DNA of 37,701 bases from an uncultured Actinomycetes bacterium (lineage in GTDB: Bacteria; Actinomycetota; Actinomycetes; S36-B12), in assembly GCA_903960135.1 (NCBI GenBank), contig CAJBZP010000016.1, positions 1 to 37,701 of the forward strand, read 5' to 3'. Positions 9,152 through 19,000 of this stretch are shown piece by piece. Each line of letters begins with the position of its first letter. Position 1 is the first letter of the stretch. Under the pieces are notes generated by a model, which saw nothing but the letters and a program-made list of their open reading frames with translations, was not told where the DNA came from and searched no databases. The translations under genes were made by a program, and so were the position numbers.

Positions 9152-11268
9152 GAATTAACCTCTCGTTGCGCCTTTTCCTGGCGGCTCTACTCAGCACTGC
9201 AGCGCTTGCCGGTGGTGCCACCCCGGCGCGCGCTATACCCGCGGACTCGCAGATTGAAATTGTCTTGGACCAATTCACCCCGGTGGTGCCTAAAGTAAAA
9301 GGCACACTTCGAATCAGTGGCCGAGTCCTGAATATCTCCGGCCGCTCAATCGAAAACGTATCCGTCCAATTACGCGTTGCTGAATCGCCGATAACTCTCT
9401 TGAGCACGCTAGCCGAAGTTAGTGCAGCAGACCTCATCTCCGACGTCGACGATGACTCAAGCAGTATTGATGCGACGCGCACTTTGATCACCTCCGCGCT
9501 AGCCCCGAACCAGCAAGGGTTCTTCACAATCTCAATTGCATTTGCGGATTTGGGGCTGACCACTCCCGGCACCTACGTCATCGCGGTCGAAGCCCTCGGC
9601 TCGATAGCCGGTGTTGACGAATTTGATGAACGTAAAGGCATTGAACGGACGTTTTTGCCGTGGCTGCCCACCGGCTCGGGCGTTGCCCCAATTGGGGTTA
9701 CCTGGCTCTGGCCACTCGTCGACTGGCCCGCCCGCAACGCCAATGGGGTGCTAGTGAACGACGAAACCCCGAATGCAATGGCACCAGGTGGGCGACTTTA
9801 CGAACTCGTGAAGGTCGGCGCCGATTATCCCGGGCGGGTTTCCTGGTTCGCGGACCCGGAGTTGTTGCAGGCGGCCTCCGCCATGGCACAGGGTTATCTG
9901 GTGCAAGAGGACGGCAGCCCGGTGGCCGGTGATCAATCAGATGCGGTCTTAGGTTGGCTGACTTCGCTGCGCTCGGCACTTGACGCCGCCGCGACGGTAA
10001 CGCAAACGCAATCGCAACTGCGGGTGCTGCCCTATGCAGATGTGGATGCCACGGCAGTGCGCAGGGCCGATCTGGCCACCGATCTAATACGCGCGGTAAC
10101 GCAGGCGCCGATTATTTCGCGGGCGGCCATCGGCACGCCGATTGCTGAAACCGCTTATTGGGCACCGGGTGGGCGAATCGATAAGCAGACAGCGGAGTTG
10201 CTGGTCTCATCCGGGGTGCGGACCGTGATCGTGTCGTCGCGCGCGGTTTCCACGGCTAGCAGTGCCCCGGCCCTTGCCTCAATCAGCACTCCCGTGGGCG
10301 CATTGACGGCAGTGCTGATTGACCCGGTGCTCGCAGATTTACTAACCACCCCAAAGAGCGGAGCCGATGAGGTGATCTTGGCCCGGCAGCAGTTCTTGGC
10401 GCAGACCGCACTCCTTGCGACTTCGGCGACCGGACCCGCCCGCGTGGTGGTGGCCCCTCTTAATGCCCGATGGGCACCGGACCCACAACTTCTCAAAGAC
10501 CTACTGGATGCAACCAGCGCAGCACCTTGGCTTTCAATGCAGTCAATTGACGAACTACTTACCGCCACGCCGGCATTTGCCGACCGATTGAACTATGGCC
10601 AACTAGCAAAGCAGGCCGAACTCCCGACCGCCTATCTGCAGCAGGTGATGAAAGCCCAGGGGAGACTGCAGCAGTTCGTCGCGATTCTCGATGACCCCGC
10701 GGCGATTTCGGTTGGGTTCTCGCAGGCAATGACCCGCACCCTTTCGTCGGCTTGGCGCAGTCAGCCCACTACCGGCCGGACCTTACTTAAGCAGATAAAC
10801 GTCGAACTCATTGAGCAAATGGGGCAGGTTAGAGCGCTGTCTAAGGGCACCATAACTTTTTCCGGAGATTCCGGTCAGGTGCCAATCACCTTGGCTAATG
10901 ACCTCGATCAGAGTGTGACCGTGAGCATGCAATTGGTCGGGGTCCCTGCAGCTCGACTCGAATCACCGCCGGTCACCGATATCGTCATTGCGGCCGGGCG
11001 CAAGGTAAGTGTTGAAGTCGAAGCCAGGGTCATTGGCGGTGATCCGCTACCGGTCAATATTCAGATCTTGACGCCAGAAGGGGATAAGTACGGCATCCCG
11101 AGCACCATCACTTTGGCGTCAACCGCTTACTCAAGGGCAGCCAGCTGGGTCGTCGGTGCTGCATTCGCCGCCATTCTTGTTTTCGTGATCGTCGGTGTGA
11201 CACGGCGGATCTGGAAAGCCCAGCGCTCCCAGCAAGCGGGTAATCCATCTGACACGGTGTCCCCGTGA
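9139..11268 (+). CDS. Large secreted/membrane-anchored protein (DUF6049-like) of the murJ cluster
   Basis: N-terminal signal sequence, C-terminal TM ([23 protein letters not shown]), position between NUDIX and murJ; overlaps NUDIX end and murJ start. Confidence 0.7.
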   Translation: MPNLRINLSLRLFLAALLSTAALAGGATPARAIPADSQIEIVLDQFTPVVPKVKGTLRISGRVLNISGRSIENVSVQLRVAESPITLLSTLAEVSAADLISDVDDDSSSIDATRTLITSALAPNQQGFFTISIAFADLGLTTPGTYVIAVEALGSIAGVDEFDERKGIERTFLPWLPTGSGVAPIGVTWLWPLVDWPARNANGVLVNDETPNAMAPGGRLYELVKVGADYPGRVSWFADPELLQAASAMAQGYLVQEDGSPVAGDQSDAVLGWLTSLRSALDAAATVTQTQSQLRVLPYADVDATAVRRADLATDLIRAVTQAPIISRAAIGTPIAETAYWAPGGRIDKQTAELLVSSGVRTVIVSSRAVSTASSAPALASISTPVGALTAVLIDPVLADLLTTPKSGADEVILARQQFLAQTALLATSATGPARVVVAPLNARWAPDPQLLKDLLDATSAAPWLSMQSIDELLTATPAFADRLNYGQLAKQAELPTAYLQQVMKAQGRLQQFVAILDDPAAISVGFSQAMTRTLSSAWRSQPTTGRTLLKQINVELIEQMGQVRALSKGTITFSGDSGQVPITLANDLDQSVTVSMQLVGVPAARLESPPVTDIVIAAGRKVSVEVEARVIGGDPLPVNIQILTPEGDKYGIPSTITLASTAYSRAASWVVGAAFAAILVFVIVGVTRRIWKAQRSQQAGNPSDTVSP

Positions 11269-12923
11269 CCGAAAATGCTAGCGGTAGTGCGCTGGTGCGC
11301 TCCAGTGCTGTCATGGCATCGGGCACCATCGTTTCGCGAATTACCGGCGTGCTCCGTGATATCGCCGCTGCCGCCGCCCTGGGGTTCTACTTAGTATCTG
11401 ACGCCTTCTCCTTGGGCAATAGCCTGCCCACGATTGTTTATATCCTCATTATTGGCGGGGCACTGAACGCGGTTTTCATTCCACAATTAGTTCGTCGCAT
11501 GAGTGAGGATGAAGATCAAGGCAAGGCGTACGCGGATCGTCTGATCACACTCATAGTGACCGCATTGCTGCTGCTGTCAGTGATTGCAGTGCTGGCCGCG
11601 CCGCTGATCGTTGATCTCTATACCCCGTCGGACTACCCCGCCAATGAGTTTGATCTAGCGGTTGCCTTTGCGCGACTTTGCTTACCGCAGGTGCTCTTCT
11701 ACGGCATCTATTCAATTCTTGGCCAGGTATTGAATGCGCGCGGACGATTCGGGGCGCCGATGTTCGCGCCCATAGCGAACAATGTGATCGCGATCGCGAC
11801 CTTTTGTTTATTCATTGCCGTAGCTGGTACCTCAGCGGCCGCAGATGGAGTGCTCACTACCCAGCAGATCCTCATCCTCGGCATCGGTACCACCCTGGGT
11901 GTCATCTCCCAAGCCGTGATCTTGCTACCGGTGTTACGCCGGTCCGGCTTTAACTGGCGGCCACGCTTCGACTGGAAGGGCGCCGGTCTGGGAAAGGCCG
12001 GCAGCTTGGCACTGTGGACCATCGGCTTGGTGCTCGTCAATCAGGCTACCTACGTTGTCATCACCCGACTCGCTACGCAGGCCAACGTCGATGCCGCTGC
12101 CGCCGGCACCGTCGCAGCCGGACTCACCACGTACCAAAAGGCACATCTGGTTTTCATGCTGCCCCATAGTGTCATCACGATTTCCATCGTGACCGCGATG
12201 CTGCCGGCCTTAAGCCGCATTGCGCACGCTGGGGAGCTGCGACGGGTTGGCAGCGATATCGGTACCACGATGCGCACCGTTGCCGCCTTGATCGTGCCGG
12301 TTGTTGCCGTGCTATTCGTTACCGGCTCAGACCTTGCGGTGCTGCTGTTCGGCTACGGGGCCGCAACAGCCGAGCAGGCTTCCTTGATGGGTGAGATTGT
12401 TTCCATCTTCATGATCGGACTTCTGCCTTTCACCCTTTTCTATGTGCTCCTTCGGGGCTACTACGCCATGGAGGACACCCGAACCCCCTTCTACATCACC
12501 GTTGGCCTGAGCGCGTTTTGGCTGGTGACCGTCCTACCGCTGTTTAGAATTGCGCCAGCCGGTGGTGCGCAGGTCGCGATGATCGCCTTCACATATTCCC
12601 TCTCCTATTGGGTTGGCCTGGCGTTGGCGTGGGTGGTGCTTGCTCGCCGAGTCGGCGGTCTGGACTCCGGCCGGACCATTCGAAGCCTGCTGCGCATCGG
12701 GGTAGCCGGCCTGGTGGCACTCGGTCTCATGCTCGGTGCCCACTTCATCCTCGGTCGAATCTTCGTGGGCCAACTTCCTAGTGACAAGCTCGTCGTGCTG
12801 CTCATCTTGCTCGTTGTTGGCGCCATCGGCGCGGCTTCATACTGGGCGGTCGCTTGGTTGCTGCGGATTAAAGAAGTATCCGATGTCACGAAATTACTAG
12901 GCCGCAAGTTGCGGAAATCATGA
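11265..12923 (+). CDS. murJ: MurJ/MviN lipid II flippase
   Basis: SSAVMASGTIVSRITGVLRDIAAAAALG, NALFIPQL-like NAVFIPQLVRRMSE; multiple TM helices. Confidence 0.92.
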   Translation: MTENASGSALVRSSAVMASGTIVSRITGVLRDIAAAAALGFYLVSDAFSLGNSLPTIVYILIIGGALNAVFIPQLVRRMSEDEDQGKAYADRLITLIVTALLLLSVIAVLAAPLIVDLYTPSDYPANEFDLAVAFARLCLPQVLFYGIYSILGQVLNARGRFGAPMFAPIANNVIAIATFCLFIAVAGTSAAADGVLTTQQILILGIGTTLGVISQAVILLPVLRRSGFNWRPRFDWKGAGLGKAGSLALWTIGLVLVNQATYVVITRLATQANVDAAAAGTVAAGLTTYQKAHLVFMLPHSVITISIVTAMLPALSRIAHAGELRRVGSDIGTTMRTVAALIVPVVAVLFVTGSDLAVLLFGYGAATAEQASLMGEIVSIFMIGLLPFTLFYVLLRGYYAMEDTRTPFYITVGLSAFWLVTVLPLFRIAPAGGAQVAMIAFTYSLSYWVGLALAWVVLARRVGGLDSGRTIRSLLRIGVAGLVALGLMLGAHFILGRIFVGQLPSDKLVVLLILLVVGAIGAASYWAVAWLLRIKEVSDVTKLLGRKLRKS

Positions 12924-14434
12924 CTGGCCCCGAGCGCATTGGTCGCTACTTGCTGCTAGCGGATCTTGATCCCGAGCAACTCGACCCAGCGGTGCAATTC
13001 TTTCGAGGCCATGACGAAGTCCTGGATCGCGAGGTCTCATTACGGATTCTTGACGCAGATGACCCACGGGCGCCCGCCTTTCTCGGTGCCGCCCGCGCTG
13101 CTGCCCTAGTGGAGGATCGTCGCCTGCTGCGCATTCTCGATGTGCTCACTTTGTCCAAGACAGATACCCAGCCAGCGCAAATCGTCGTCATAAGTGAGTG
13201 GGCAACCGGGCGCAACTTAAGTGAACTCATGCAATCACGTGGTGACCAGCCAATACCTGTTGACGATGCAATCAACATCGTCGCCGAAGTTGCTCGCGCA
13301 GTTGCCGCTGGGCTCAGCACCAACGTCAACCACGGCCGGCTTCGGCCATCCAGTGTGATCGTGACCGATGCTGGTGAGGTCAGAGTCCGGGGCCTTGCGG
13401 TGGATGCCAGCCTTTGGGGTTCACTCAATCCCGACGAAACCAAGACCCAGAGCGACGTCGATGCATTGGGCTGCCTGCTTTATCTGTTGGTGACCGGCCT
13501 ATGGGCGGGCCCACCCGTGGCCGGGCTCACCGCTGCCCCGAAGACCGGCGCGAACGTACTGCCGCCATCAAGGGTGCGGGCCGATGTGCCTCGAGTTGTT
13601 GATGAAGCCGTCGCTCGATCTGTAAGTAGTGCGGCTAGGCCACGTGGGGTCACCAATATCACCGATGCGTCGGCATTTACCGCCATGCTCGGGCTAACCC
13701 GCGATCACCTGGCACCTGTTTCGCACGGAGCTAAGCATCGTGATGAGCCAAATGGCAAAACACAGAGCACTTCACATATTCTCCTCCGAATTGCCGGGGT
13801 AATCATCGCCTTCGCGCTGGTAATCGGATTTGGTATTTGGGGTTGGCAGTTGATTACCAGTGGCTCGGTTTTGACCGCAACCCCGACTGAAGTTGCAGTT
13901 GCCGATCTCCTGACCGAGTCGGCTCTGCCCATGGCATCGGCAAGTGCTCAGTCCGGTCCTGAGGTCTTGCCTATCGTCAAAGTTCGTAGTTTTGATCCGT
14001 TCGGGGATGACAACAAGGACGGTAATCCAGATGGCAAGAAGGGCAAGGAGAACAACGAGGAGGCCGCCCTCGCGGCAGATCTCGATGTGACCACGGCCTG
14101 GCATTCACAGAGCTACAAGTCAGCCGACGCCGATGGCAAGGGTGGAGTGGGCCTCATCATCAACATGGGTGAGCCGCATTCGGTTAGTTCGGCCTCATTG
14201 ACCTTTGAAGGCGTTGGTGCCGCGACGCAGGTGCGCGTGGCAGATGAAATATTGCCCGACCCCAGCCTGTGGACGCTGCTCGCCGAGGCACCCGCGGGCG
14301 ATCGGCAAATCGACTTGCGCGGGCCGCGAGCCATCACCGGTAAGTACGTCCTACTTTGGTTTCCGCAATTACCGCAACGTGTTGACGACCCCGGGACCTA
14401 CCGGGTGGGTCTCAGTAAGGTCACCTTGAACTAG
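12920..14434 (+). CDS. Membrane-anchored pseudokinase with C-terminal discoidin/F5-8C-like domain (MviN-associated)
   Basis: Kinase-like N-lobe spacing but HGRLRPSSVIV in place of HRDLKPxN and no DFG; TM near residue 290; C-terminal AADLDVTTAWHSQSY...ITGKYVLLWFPQLP; 4-bp overlap with murJ. Confidence 0.75.
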   Translation: MTGPERIGRYLLLADLDPEQLDPAVQFFRGHDEVLDREVSLRILDADDPRAPAFLGAARAAALVEDRRLLRILDVLTLSKTDTQPAQIVVISEWATGRNLSELMQSRGDQPIPVDDAINIVAEVARAVAAGLSTNVNHGRLRPSSVIVTDAGEVRVRGLAVDASLWGSLNPDETKTQSDVDALGCLLYLLVTGLWAGPPVAGLTAAPKTGANVLPPSRVRADVPRVVDEAVARSVSSAARPRGVTNITDASAFTAMLGLTRDHLAPVSHGAKHRDEPNGKTQSTSHILLRIAGVIIAFALVIGFGIWGWQLITSGSVLTATPTEVAVADLLTESALPMASASAQSGPEVLPIVKVRSFDPFGDDNKDGNPDGKKGKENNEEAALAADLDVTTAWHSQSYKSADADGKGGVGLIINMGEPHSVSSASLTFEGVGAATQVRVADEILPDPSLWTLLAEAPAGDRQIDLRGPRAITGKYVLLWFPQLPQRVDDPGTYRVGLSKVTLN

Positions 14435-14466
14435 CCGCGGGGCCGATGGCCCTAGGCTCAGGCATC

Positions 14467-15105
14467 ATGGAGCCCGAAGAGGTGTTCTCCCCGGCAGGTG
14501 GGGGTGATCGCACCGACGCCCAGTTACTTGCGGCGCATATCGCCGGTGACCCGGCCGCCTTCGAGGCCCTTGTTTATCGCCACCGAGATCGCCTCTGGTC
14601 GGTCGCCCTACGCACCACCAGTGACCCAGAGGAAGCCGCCGATGCCTTGCAGGATGCTTTCTTGTCGGCCTTTAGGCGGGCCGATCAATTCCGGGGCGAG
14701 GCAGCGGTAACCACTTGGTTGCACCGGATTGTCGTTAATGCCTGCCTAGACCGGCTACGTCGGCGAGCCACTCGGCCCGCGGTGCCGCTGCCCGAAGATC
14801 TTGGCCAGACCTTGGCCGACCCCGGTGACCAAATGAGCCAACGCGAGACCCAATTGATTATCGCCAAGGCGTTGGCGAACCTGCCCCCCGATCAGCGGGC
14901 GGCCATTGTCCTGGTCGATGTGGAAGGTCTATCGGTTCAAGAAGCAGCTGAGATTTTGGGTTGCCCGACCGGTACCGTGAAGAGTCGATGTTCGCGCGGG
15001 CGGGCCCGGCTCGCCGAAGAGCTGGCTTTCATGCGGAACCGTAACGAGCCCGACACCGTCATACCGAAAGACAACACCTCGAAGGGGGGTGCATCAAATG
15101 GCTGA
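14467..15105 (+). CDS. sigM: ECF sigma factor, SigM-like (track start 14446)
   Basis: DAFLSAFRRADQFRGEAAVTTWLHRIVVNACLDRLRRR (region 2) and QRAAIVLVDVEGLSVQEAAEILGCPTGTVKSRCSRGRARL (region 4); synteny upstream of trxB-trxA. Confidence 0.88.
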   Translation: MEPEEVFSPAGGGDRTDAQLLAAHIAGDPAAFEALVYRHRDRLWSVALRTTSDPEEAADALQDAFLSAFRRADQFRGEAAVTTWLHRIVVNACLDRLRRRATRPAVPLPEDLGQTLADPGDQMSQRETQLIIAKALANLPPDQRAAIVLVDVEGLSVQEAAEILGCPTGTVKSRCSRGRARLAEELAFMRNRNEPDTVIPKDNTSKGGASNG

Positions 15106-15967
15106 CGACGCCCACGGGCCGATTGATGTACCCAGCAATCAACCCGAAGACCTCGATGGGCCATTGTTCGATGAGCCATTGTTCGATGAGCCATTGTTCG
15201 ATGAGCCATTGTTCGATGAGACATTGGCTGAACTTGCCTTCTTGGGCCCAGATCAAGTGCAGCCGGCCGAGGCCATGCCGGCGGCGATCTGGGACCGGCT
15301 GAGCGATGCCATCAGGGCCGAGGCCCCGTTGGTTTCCGGCGGACCGCTAGCCACCGTGCTAGCGATGTCGCCGCGGCGCCGCAGCCGTTGGGTGAGCGGG
15401 CTGGTGGCCGCCTCGGTTGCTGCTATCGCCGTGGGGGTGGTGGTGCAGGCCGTGCGCACACCCAGCCCGGAGGTCGTGGTTGCTGAAGCCGGTGTTGCCG
15501 GGGCCCCGGCAGCGGCTGAGGCCGACCAAACCAAACTCAAGACGAGTCTCGGGGTTTCCGGTGAAACGATGCCCGCCCGTCAGGTGATAGCCAGCGGAGC
15601 GAACTACACGCGCACCACCATGCAGGATCAAATTGGTGATCTCTTTGAGCGCATCGGGGTAGCCGATGCCAGCGCGATGGCCTCCATTATCCAAGAAAGC
15701 CCCGAAAATTTGATTGAAGGCAACACCGGGTTCACCGCCAAGGTCGAAACCATCAAGGCTTGTATCGCTGCCCTGATCGAACCCGGGGATGTTGGCACCG
15801 TGGTAATTGACCGAGCCATGTTTGAGCAGCAAGAGATTGCCTTGATCTTGGACCTCACCCCGTCAAAGAAGTTTAAGGCTTGGGTGGTCGGGCTCGACTG
15901 CGGTGAAAGTGGTCCTTCGATACTGATGCCCTTGGAGCTGGAACTCGCGGAACAATCAGCGCCCTAA
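15098..15967 (+). CDS. Putative SigM anti-sigma factor, single TM
   Basis: ATG at 15098 with GAAGGGGGG upstream; overlaps sigma stop; acidic N-terminus, RRRSRWVSGLVAASVAAIAVGVVVQAV TM segment. Confidence 0.65.
   Translation: MADDAHGPIDVPSNQPEDLDGPLFDEPLFDEPLFDEPLFDETLAELAFLGPDQVQPAEAMPAAIWDRLSDAIRAEAPLVSGGPLATVLAMSPRRRSRWVSGLVAASVAAIAVGVVVQAVRTPSPEVVVAEAGVAGAPAAAEADQTKLKTSLGVSGETMPARQVIASGANYTRTTMQDQIGDLFERIGVADASAMASIIQESPENLIEGNTGFTAKVETIKACIAALIEPGDVGTVVIDRAMFEQQEIALILDLTPSKKFKAWVVGLDCGESGPSILMPLELELAEQSAP
15161..15220 (+). repeat. Tandem repeat, 4 exact copies of CCATTGTTCGATGAG (15 bp), encoding PLFDE x4
   Basis: Read directly: 15161-15175, 15176-15190, 15191-15205, 15206-15220. Confidence 0.98.
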
Positions 15968-16009
15968 GATCGTTACCATCAGGGACACTGTTTTCGCGAA
16001 AGGTTAATT

Positions 16010-16942
16010 GTGAGTGAGCTCCGTGAAGTCATCATTATTGGTTCAGGTCCGGCCGGCTATACGGCGGCGGTTTATGCCGCACGGGCCCAACTAAAGCCCC
16101 TGGTGTTCGAGGGTGCGGTTACCGCGGGAGGTGCACTCATGAACACCACCGAGGTAGAGAACTTTCCAGGTTTCGCCGAGGGCATCATGGGCCCGGCACT
16201 GATGGAGAGCATGCGCGCGCAAGCCGATCGGTTCGGTGCGGAGTTAATCACCGATGACGTAACGGCTGTCGATCTAGCCGGCGATATCAAGTCAGTGACC
16301 GACGGCTCCGGTCGCACCTTCACCGCTAAGTCGGTGATTTTGGCCATGGGTTCTGGCTATCGCGAACTCGGTTTACCAAATGAAAAACGGCTTTCCGGCC
16401 ATGGGGTTTCGTGGTGCGCGACCTGCGATGGTTTCTTCTTTCGCGATCAAGACATCGCGGTTGTCGGTGGTGGTGACTCCGCATTGGAAGAGGCCACCTT
16501 CTTGACCCGCTTCGCCAACACCGTGACGCTCATCCATCGTCGCGATGGCCTGCGTGCCAGCAAGATCATGCAAGAGCGCGCGCTTAGTAATCCGAAAATG
16601 CGGTTTGCCTGGAACAGTGCCGTCGACGACGTGCTCGGCGATGCGAAAGTCTCCGGTCTGGTGCTGCGTGATACCAACACCGGCCAGACCCGTGAACTTG
16701 CAGTGACCGGGCTATTCGTCGCTATCGGCCACGACCCACGCTCTGAGTTATTGCCGGGGCAAGTCGCCCTCGACGAGGCCGGGTATGTGATCGTCGATGC
16801 GCCGTCAACCCGCACTTCGGTTCCTGGGGTATTTGCGTGCGGAGACCTCGTGGATCACACCTATCGCCAGGCCATTACGGCGGCCGGCACCGGTTGCGCG
16901 GCGGCTCTGGACGCTGAGCGGTATCTAGCCGCTGCCGAGTAG
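16010..16942 (+). CDS. trxB: Thioredoxin-disulfide reductase
   Basis: [32 protein letters not shown] (CxxC), [42 protein letters not shown]. Confidence 0.96.
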   Translation: MSELREVIIIGSGPAGYTAAVYAARAQLKPLVFEGAVTAGGALMNTTEVENFPGFAEGIMGPALMESMRAQADRFGAELITDDVTAVDLAGDIKSVTDGSGRTFTAKSVILAMGSGYRELGLPNEKRLSGHGVSWCATCDGFFFRDQDIAVVGGGDSALEEATFLTRFANTVTLIHRRDGLRASKIMQERALSNPKMRFAWNSAVDDVLGDAKVSGLVLRDTNTGQTRELAVTGLFVAIGHDPRSELLPGQVALDEAGYVIVDAPSTRTSVPGVFACGDLVDHTYRQAITAAGTGCAAALDAERYLAAAE

Positions 16943-16971
16943 GCTGAACCTCAACAACAAAGGAGAACATC

Positions 16972-17292
16972 ATGGGCGCGACCATCAAGGTCTCGGATGC
17001 AAGTTTCGCCGCCGACGTACTGCAAAGTGACAAGCCGGTCATCGTGGATTTTTGGGCCGAGTGGTGCGGGCCCTGCCGCATGGTTGGGCCGATCCTGGAG
17101 GAGATCGCAAGCGAGAACGACAGCATTGTGGTCGCGAAGTTAAATGTCGACGAGAACCCACAAACCTCAGCCAGTTATGGCATTACCTCCATCCCAACCC
17201 TAAATGTCTATCAGGGTGGCGAAGTCGTTAAGTCAATCATCGGTGCGAAGCCCAAGGCGGCGCTACTCGCTGATCTGGCGCCGTATCTGTAG
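16972..17292 (+). CDS. trxA: Thioredoxin
   Basis: VIVDFWAEWCGPCRMVGPILEEIA, YGITSIPTLNVYQGGEVV; AAAGGAG RBS. Confidence 0.97.
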   Translation: MGATIKVSDASFAADVLQSDKPVIVDFWAEWCGPCRMVGPILEEIASENDSIVVAKLNVDENPQTSASYGITSIPTLNVYQGGEVVKSIIGAKPKAALLADLAPYL

Positions 17293-18362
17293 TGGTAATC
17301 CGCCGCGGTGATACCGGGGCGGCCGTCGCGGAGGTGCGCGCACGGCTCGCGCATCTGGGTCTCCTCCAGTTTTCCCCGACCCAAAATCCAACGGATAGTA
17401 ATGCGAATCCGGACGATGTCTTTGATGATGACCTAGACATTGCAGTCCGCACCTTTCAGCAGGAACGTGGCTTAACTGTCGACGGAATTGTCGGCCCGCA
17501 AACGTTCCGCCGACTTGATGAGGCGCGTTGGCAACTCGGTGACCGTGTGTTGCGTTTTGTGCCAGGGCATCTGATGACGGGTGATGATGTTGCCGAACTT
17601 CAACGTCGACTTAATGAGCTTGGATTTAATAGTGGGCGCGCCGATGGCTTCTTCGGCACCAACACTGATCTTGCGCTACGGGAACTACAGCGAGGGGTTG
17701 GCTTAGCGACCGACGGTATTTGCGGCCCTGAATGCTTTAAAGCCTTCGACCGCCTAATGCGGACAGTTAGCGGCGGCAACCCCGAGCGGCTGCGGGAGAA
17801 GGTCCACATGGCTTCACTGCAAACCGGCATCGCCGATAAAGTAGTGCTCATTGATCCGGGAAATGACCTTGGTGAAAATATCTGCCAATCGGTCGCGGAG
17901 CGAGTCGAGGGGCGCCTAGCGGCCCTTGGCACCCAGGTTTTACTCACCCGCAGCGCGCAGCGAGCAAAAGCCATGGATGAAGCCGAAAGAGCCGACTTCG
18001 CCAATCGCACTGGTGCGGATCTCGTTATTTCAATTCACGTTACTCAAGTCGAGAGCAAGGTGCCGGCCGGTGCCGCCACCTTCTATTTCGGTGCACCAGA
18101 TGGCGGCCCGCACTCCGCAAATGGGCGAGCGTTGGCTGAGCTCATCCAGGAAGAACTTTGTCGGCGTACCTTCGCCATTGACTGCCGAACCCATCCGCGC
18201 ACGTGGGATCTACTGCGACTTACTCGGGTTCCAGCCGTTCGTGTCGAGCTCGGCTACCTATCCAACCCGATGGATGCGGGCAGGCTGAGCGATGTCAAAA
18301 TGCAGGACGCATCGGCTGAGGCAATCGCAACCGCCCTCAAGCGGTTTTGCGCCCCGCGCTAG
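17292..18362 (+). CDS. cwlM: CwlM-like N-acetylmuramoyl-L-alanine amidase homologue (two peptidoglycan-binding domains + amidase_3 fold)
   Basis: VIRRGDTGAAVAEVRARLAHLGLL and DDVAELQRRLNELGF PG-binding repeats; VVLIDPG..., DLVISIHVTQ, VRVELGYLSNPMDA; directly after trxA. Confidence 0.88.
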   Translation: MVIRRGDTGAAVAEVRARLAHLGLLQFSPTQNPTDSNANPDDVFDDDLDIAVRTFQQERGLTVDGIVGPQTFRRLDEARWQLGDRVLRFVPGHLMTGDDVAELQRRLNELGFNSGRADGFFGTNTDLALRELQRGVGLATDGICGPECFKAFDRLMRTVSGGNPERLREKVHMASLQTGIADKVVLIDPGNDLGENICQSVAERVEGRLAALGTQVLLTRSAQRAKAMDEAERADFANRTGADLVISIHVTQVESKVPAGAATFYFGAPDGGPHSANGRALAELIQEELCRRTFAIDCRTHPRTWDLLRLTRVPAVRVELGYLSNPMDAGRLSDVKMQDASAEAIATALKRFCAPR

Positions 18363-19000
18363 TCCGCGCCTTCGGCTAAGTCACTCGCCCACGCGTCAAA
18401 AAATGCTCGTATCTTGGCTACCTCGCTCAATGGAATCGGTAGGTCACCATCTCGATATCTAGTCAACTGCCGCATTGCTAACCCCAGAACAACGGGGTTC
18501 ATCCCCGGGTCTAATTCAATTGCGAAATTCACCAGCTCTTTGGTAGAACGATGTCGGGTTACGCTGTAAACATCAACGAAATCCCGTGGCATTGCCCGAT
18601 CAAAAAGTGCAAGAAGTTTGCGTGCCGCAATTTCATCAGGTGCGAAGGTCGGACCAAGGACAGACATGGTTGGCGGAAGCACCGGCGGCGAGTCAAGGGC
18701 AAGGTCAACTATCACGGTCTCTGGGCCGTGCACGTGAAGGCGTACAAAGGTCTCAGTTGACCTGCGCACATCTATCCGCCAATTGCGCTTAAGGACTTCC
18801 GACTCAAATGCTGCCCGTGCGATTTGGACATCACCTGGAATTGCAGTAAATGCCTCCACGTCTTCAGTGGGTCGAACACTCATTCCTTGTGCCAAGAGGG
18901 CCATGCCTCCCACTAAGAGGAATGAGGAGGACTCAGGAAGGGAAAAGAGTAGGCGCACTATTTCGATTTGAAAGTCAGAAACGTGCGGAACTTCACTCAT
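18359..19000 (-). CDS. AbiEii/MenT-like nucleotidyltransferase (putative toxin)
   Basis: FLLVGGMALLAQGMSVRPTEDVEAF nucleotidyltransferase-like motif; PDEIAARKLLALFDRAMPRDFVDVYSV typical of the family; overlaps the upstream HTH gene by 4 bp. Confidence 0.7.
   Translation of the reverse strand: MSEVPHVSDFQIEIVRLLFSLPESSSFLLVGGMALLAQGMSVRPTEDVEAFTAIPGDVQIARAAFESEVLKRNWRIDVRRSTETFVRLHVHGPETVIVDLALDSPPVLPPTMSVLGPTFAPDEIAARKLLALFDRAMPRDFVDVYSVTRHRSTKELVNFAIELDPGMNPVVLGLAMRQLTRYRDGDLPIPLSEVAKIRAFFDAWASDLAEGAD

Noticed and set aside
15161-15220. Short regularly spaced repeats as a CRISPR array
   Set aside because: Repeats are contiguous with no spacers, in frame with a CDS, and there are no cas genes.
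14937-15224. Minus-strand ORF with MAHRTMAHRTMAHRT repeats
   Set aside because: Reverse complement of the PLFDE tandem repeat inside a better-supported plus-strand gene.
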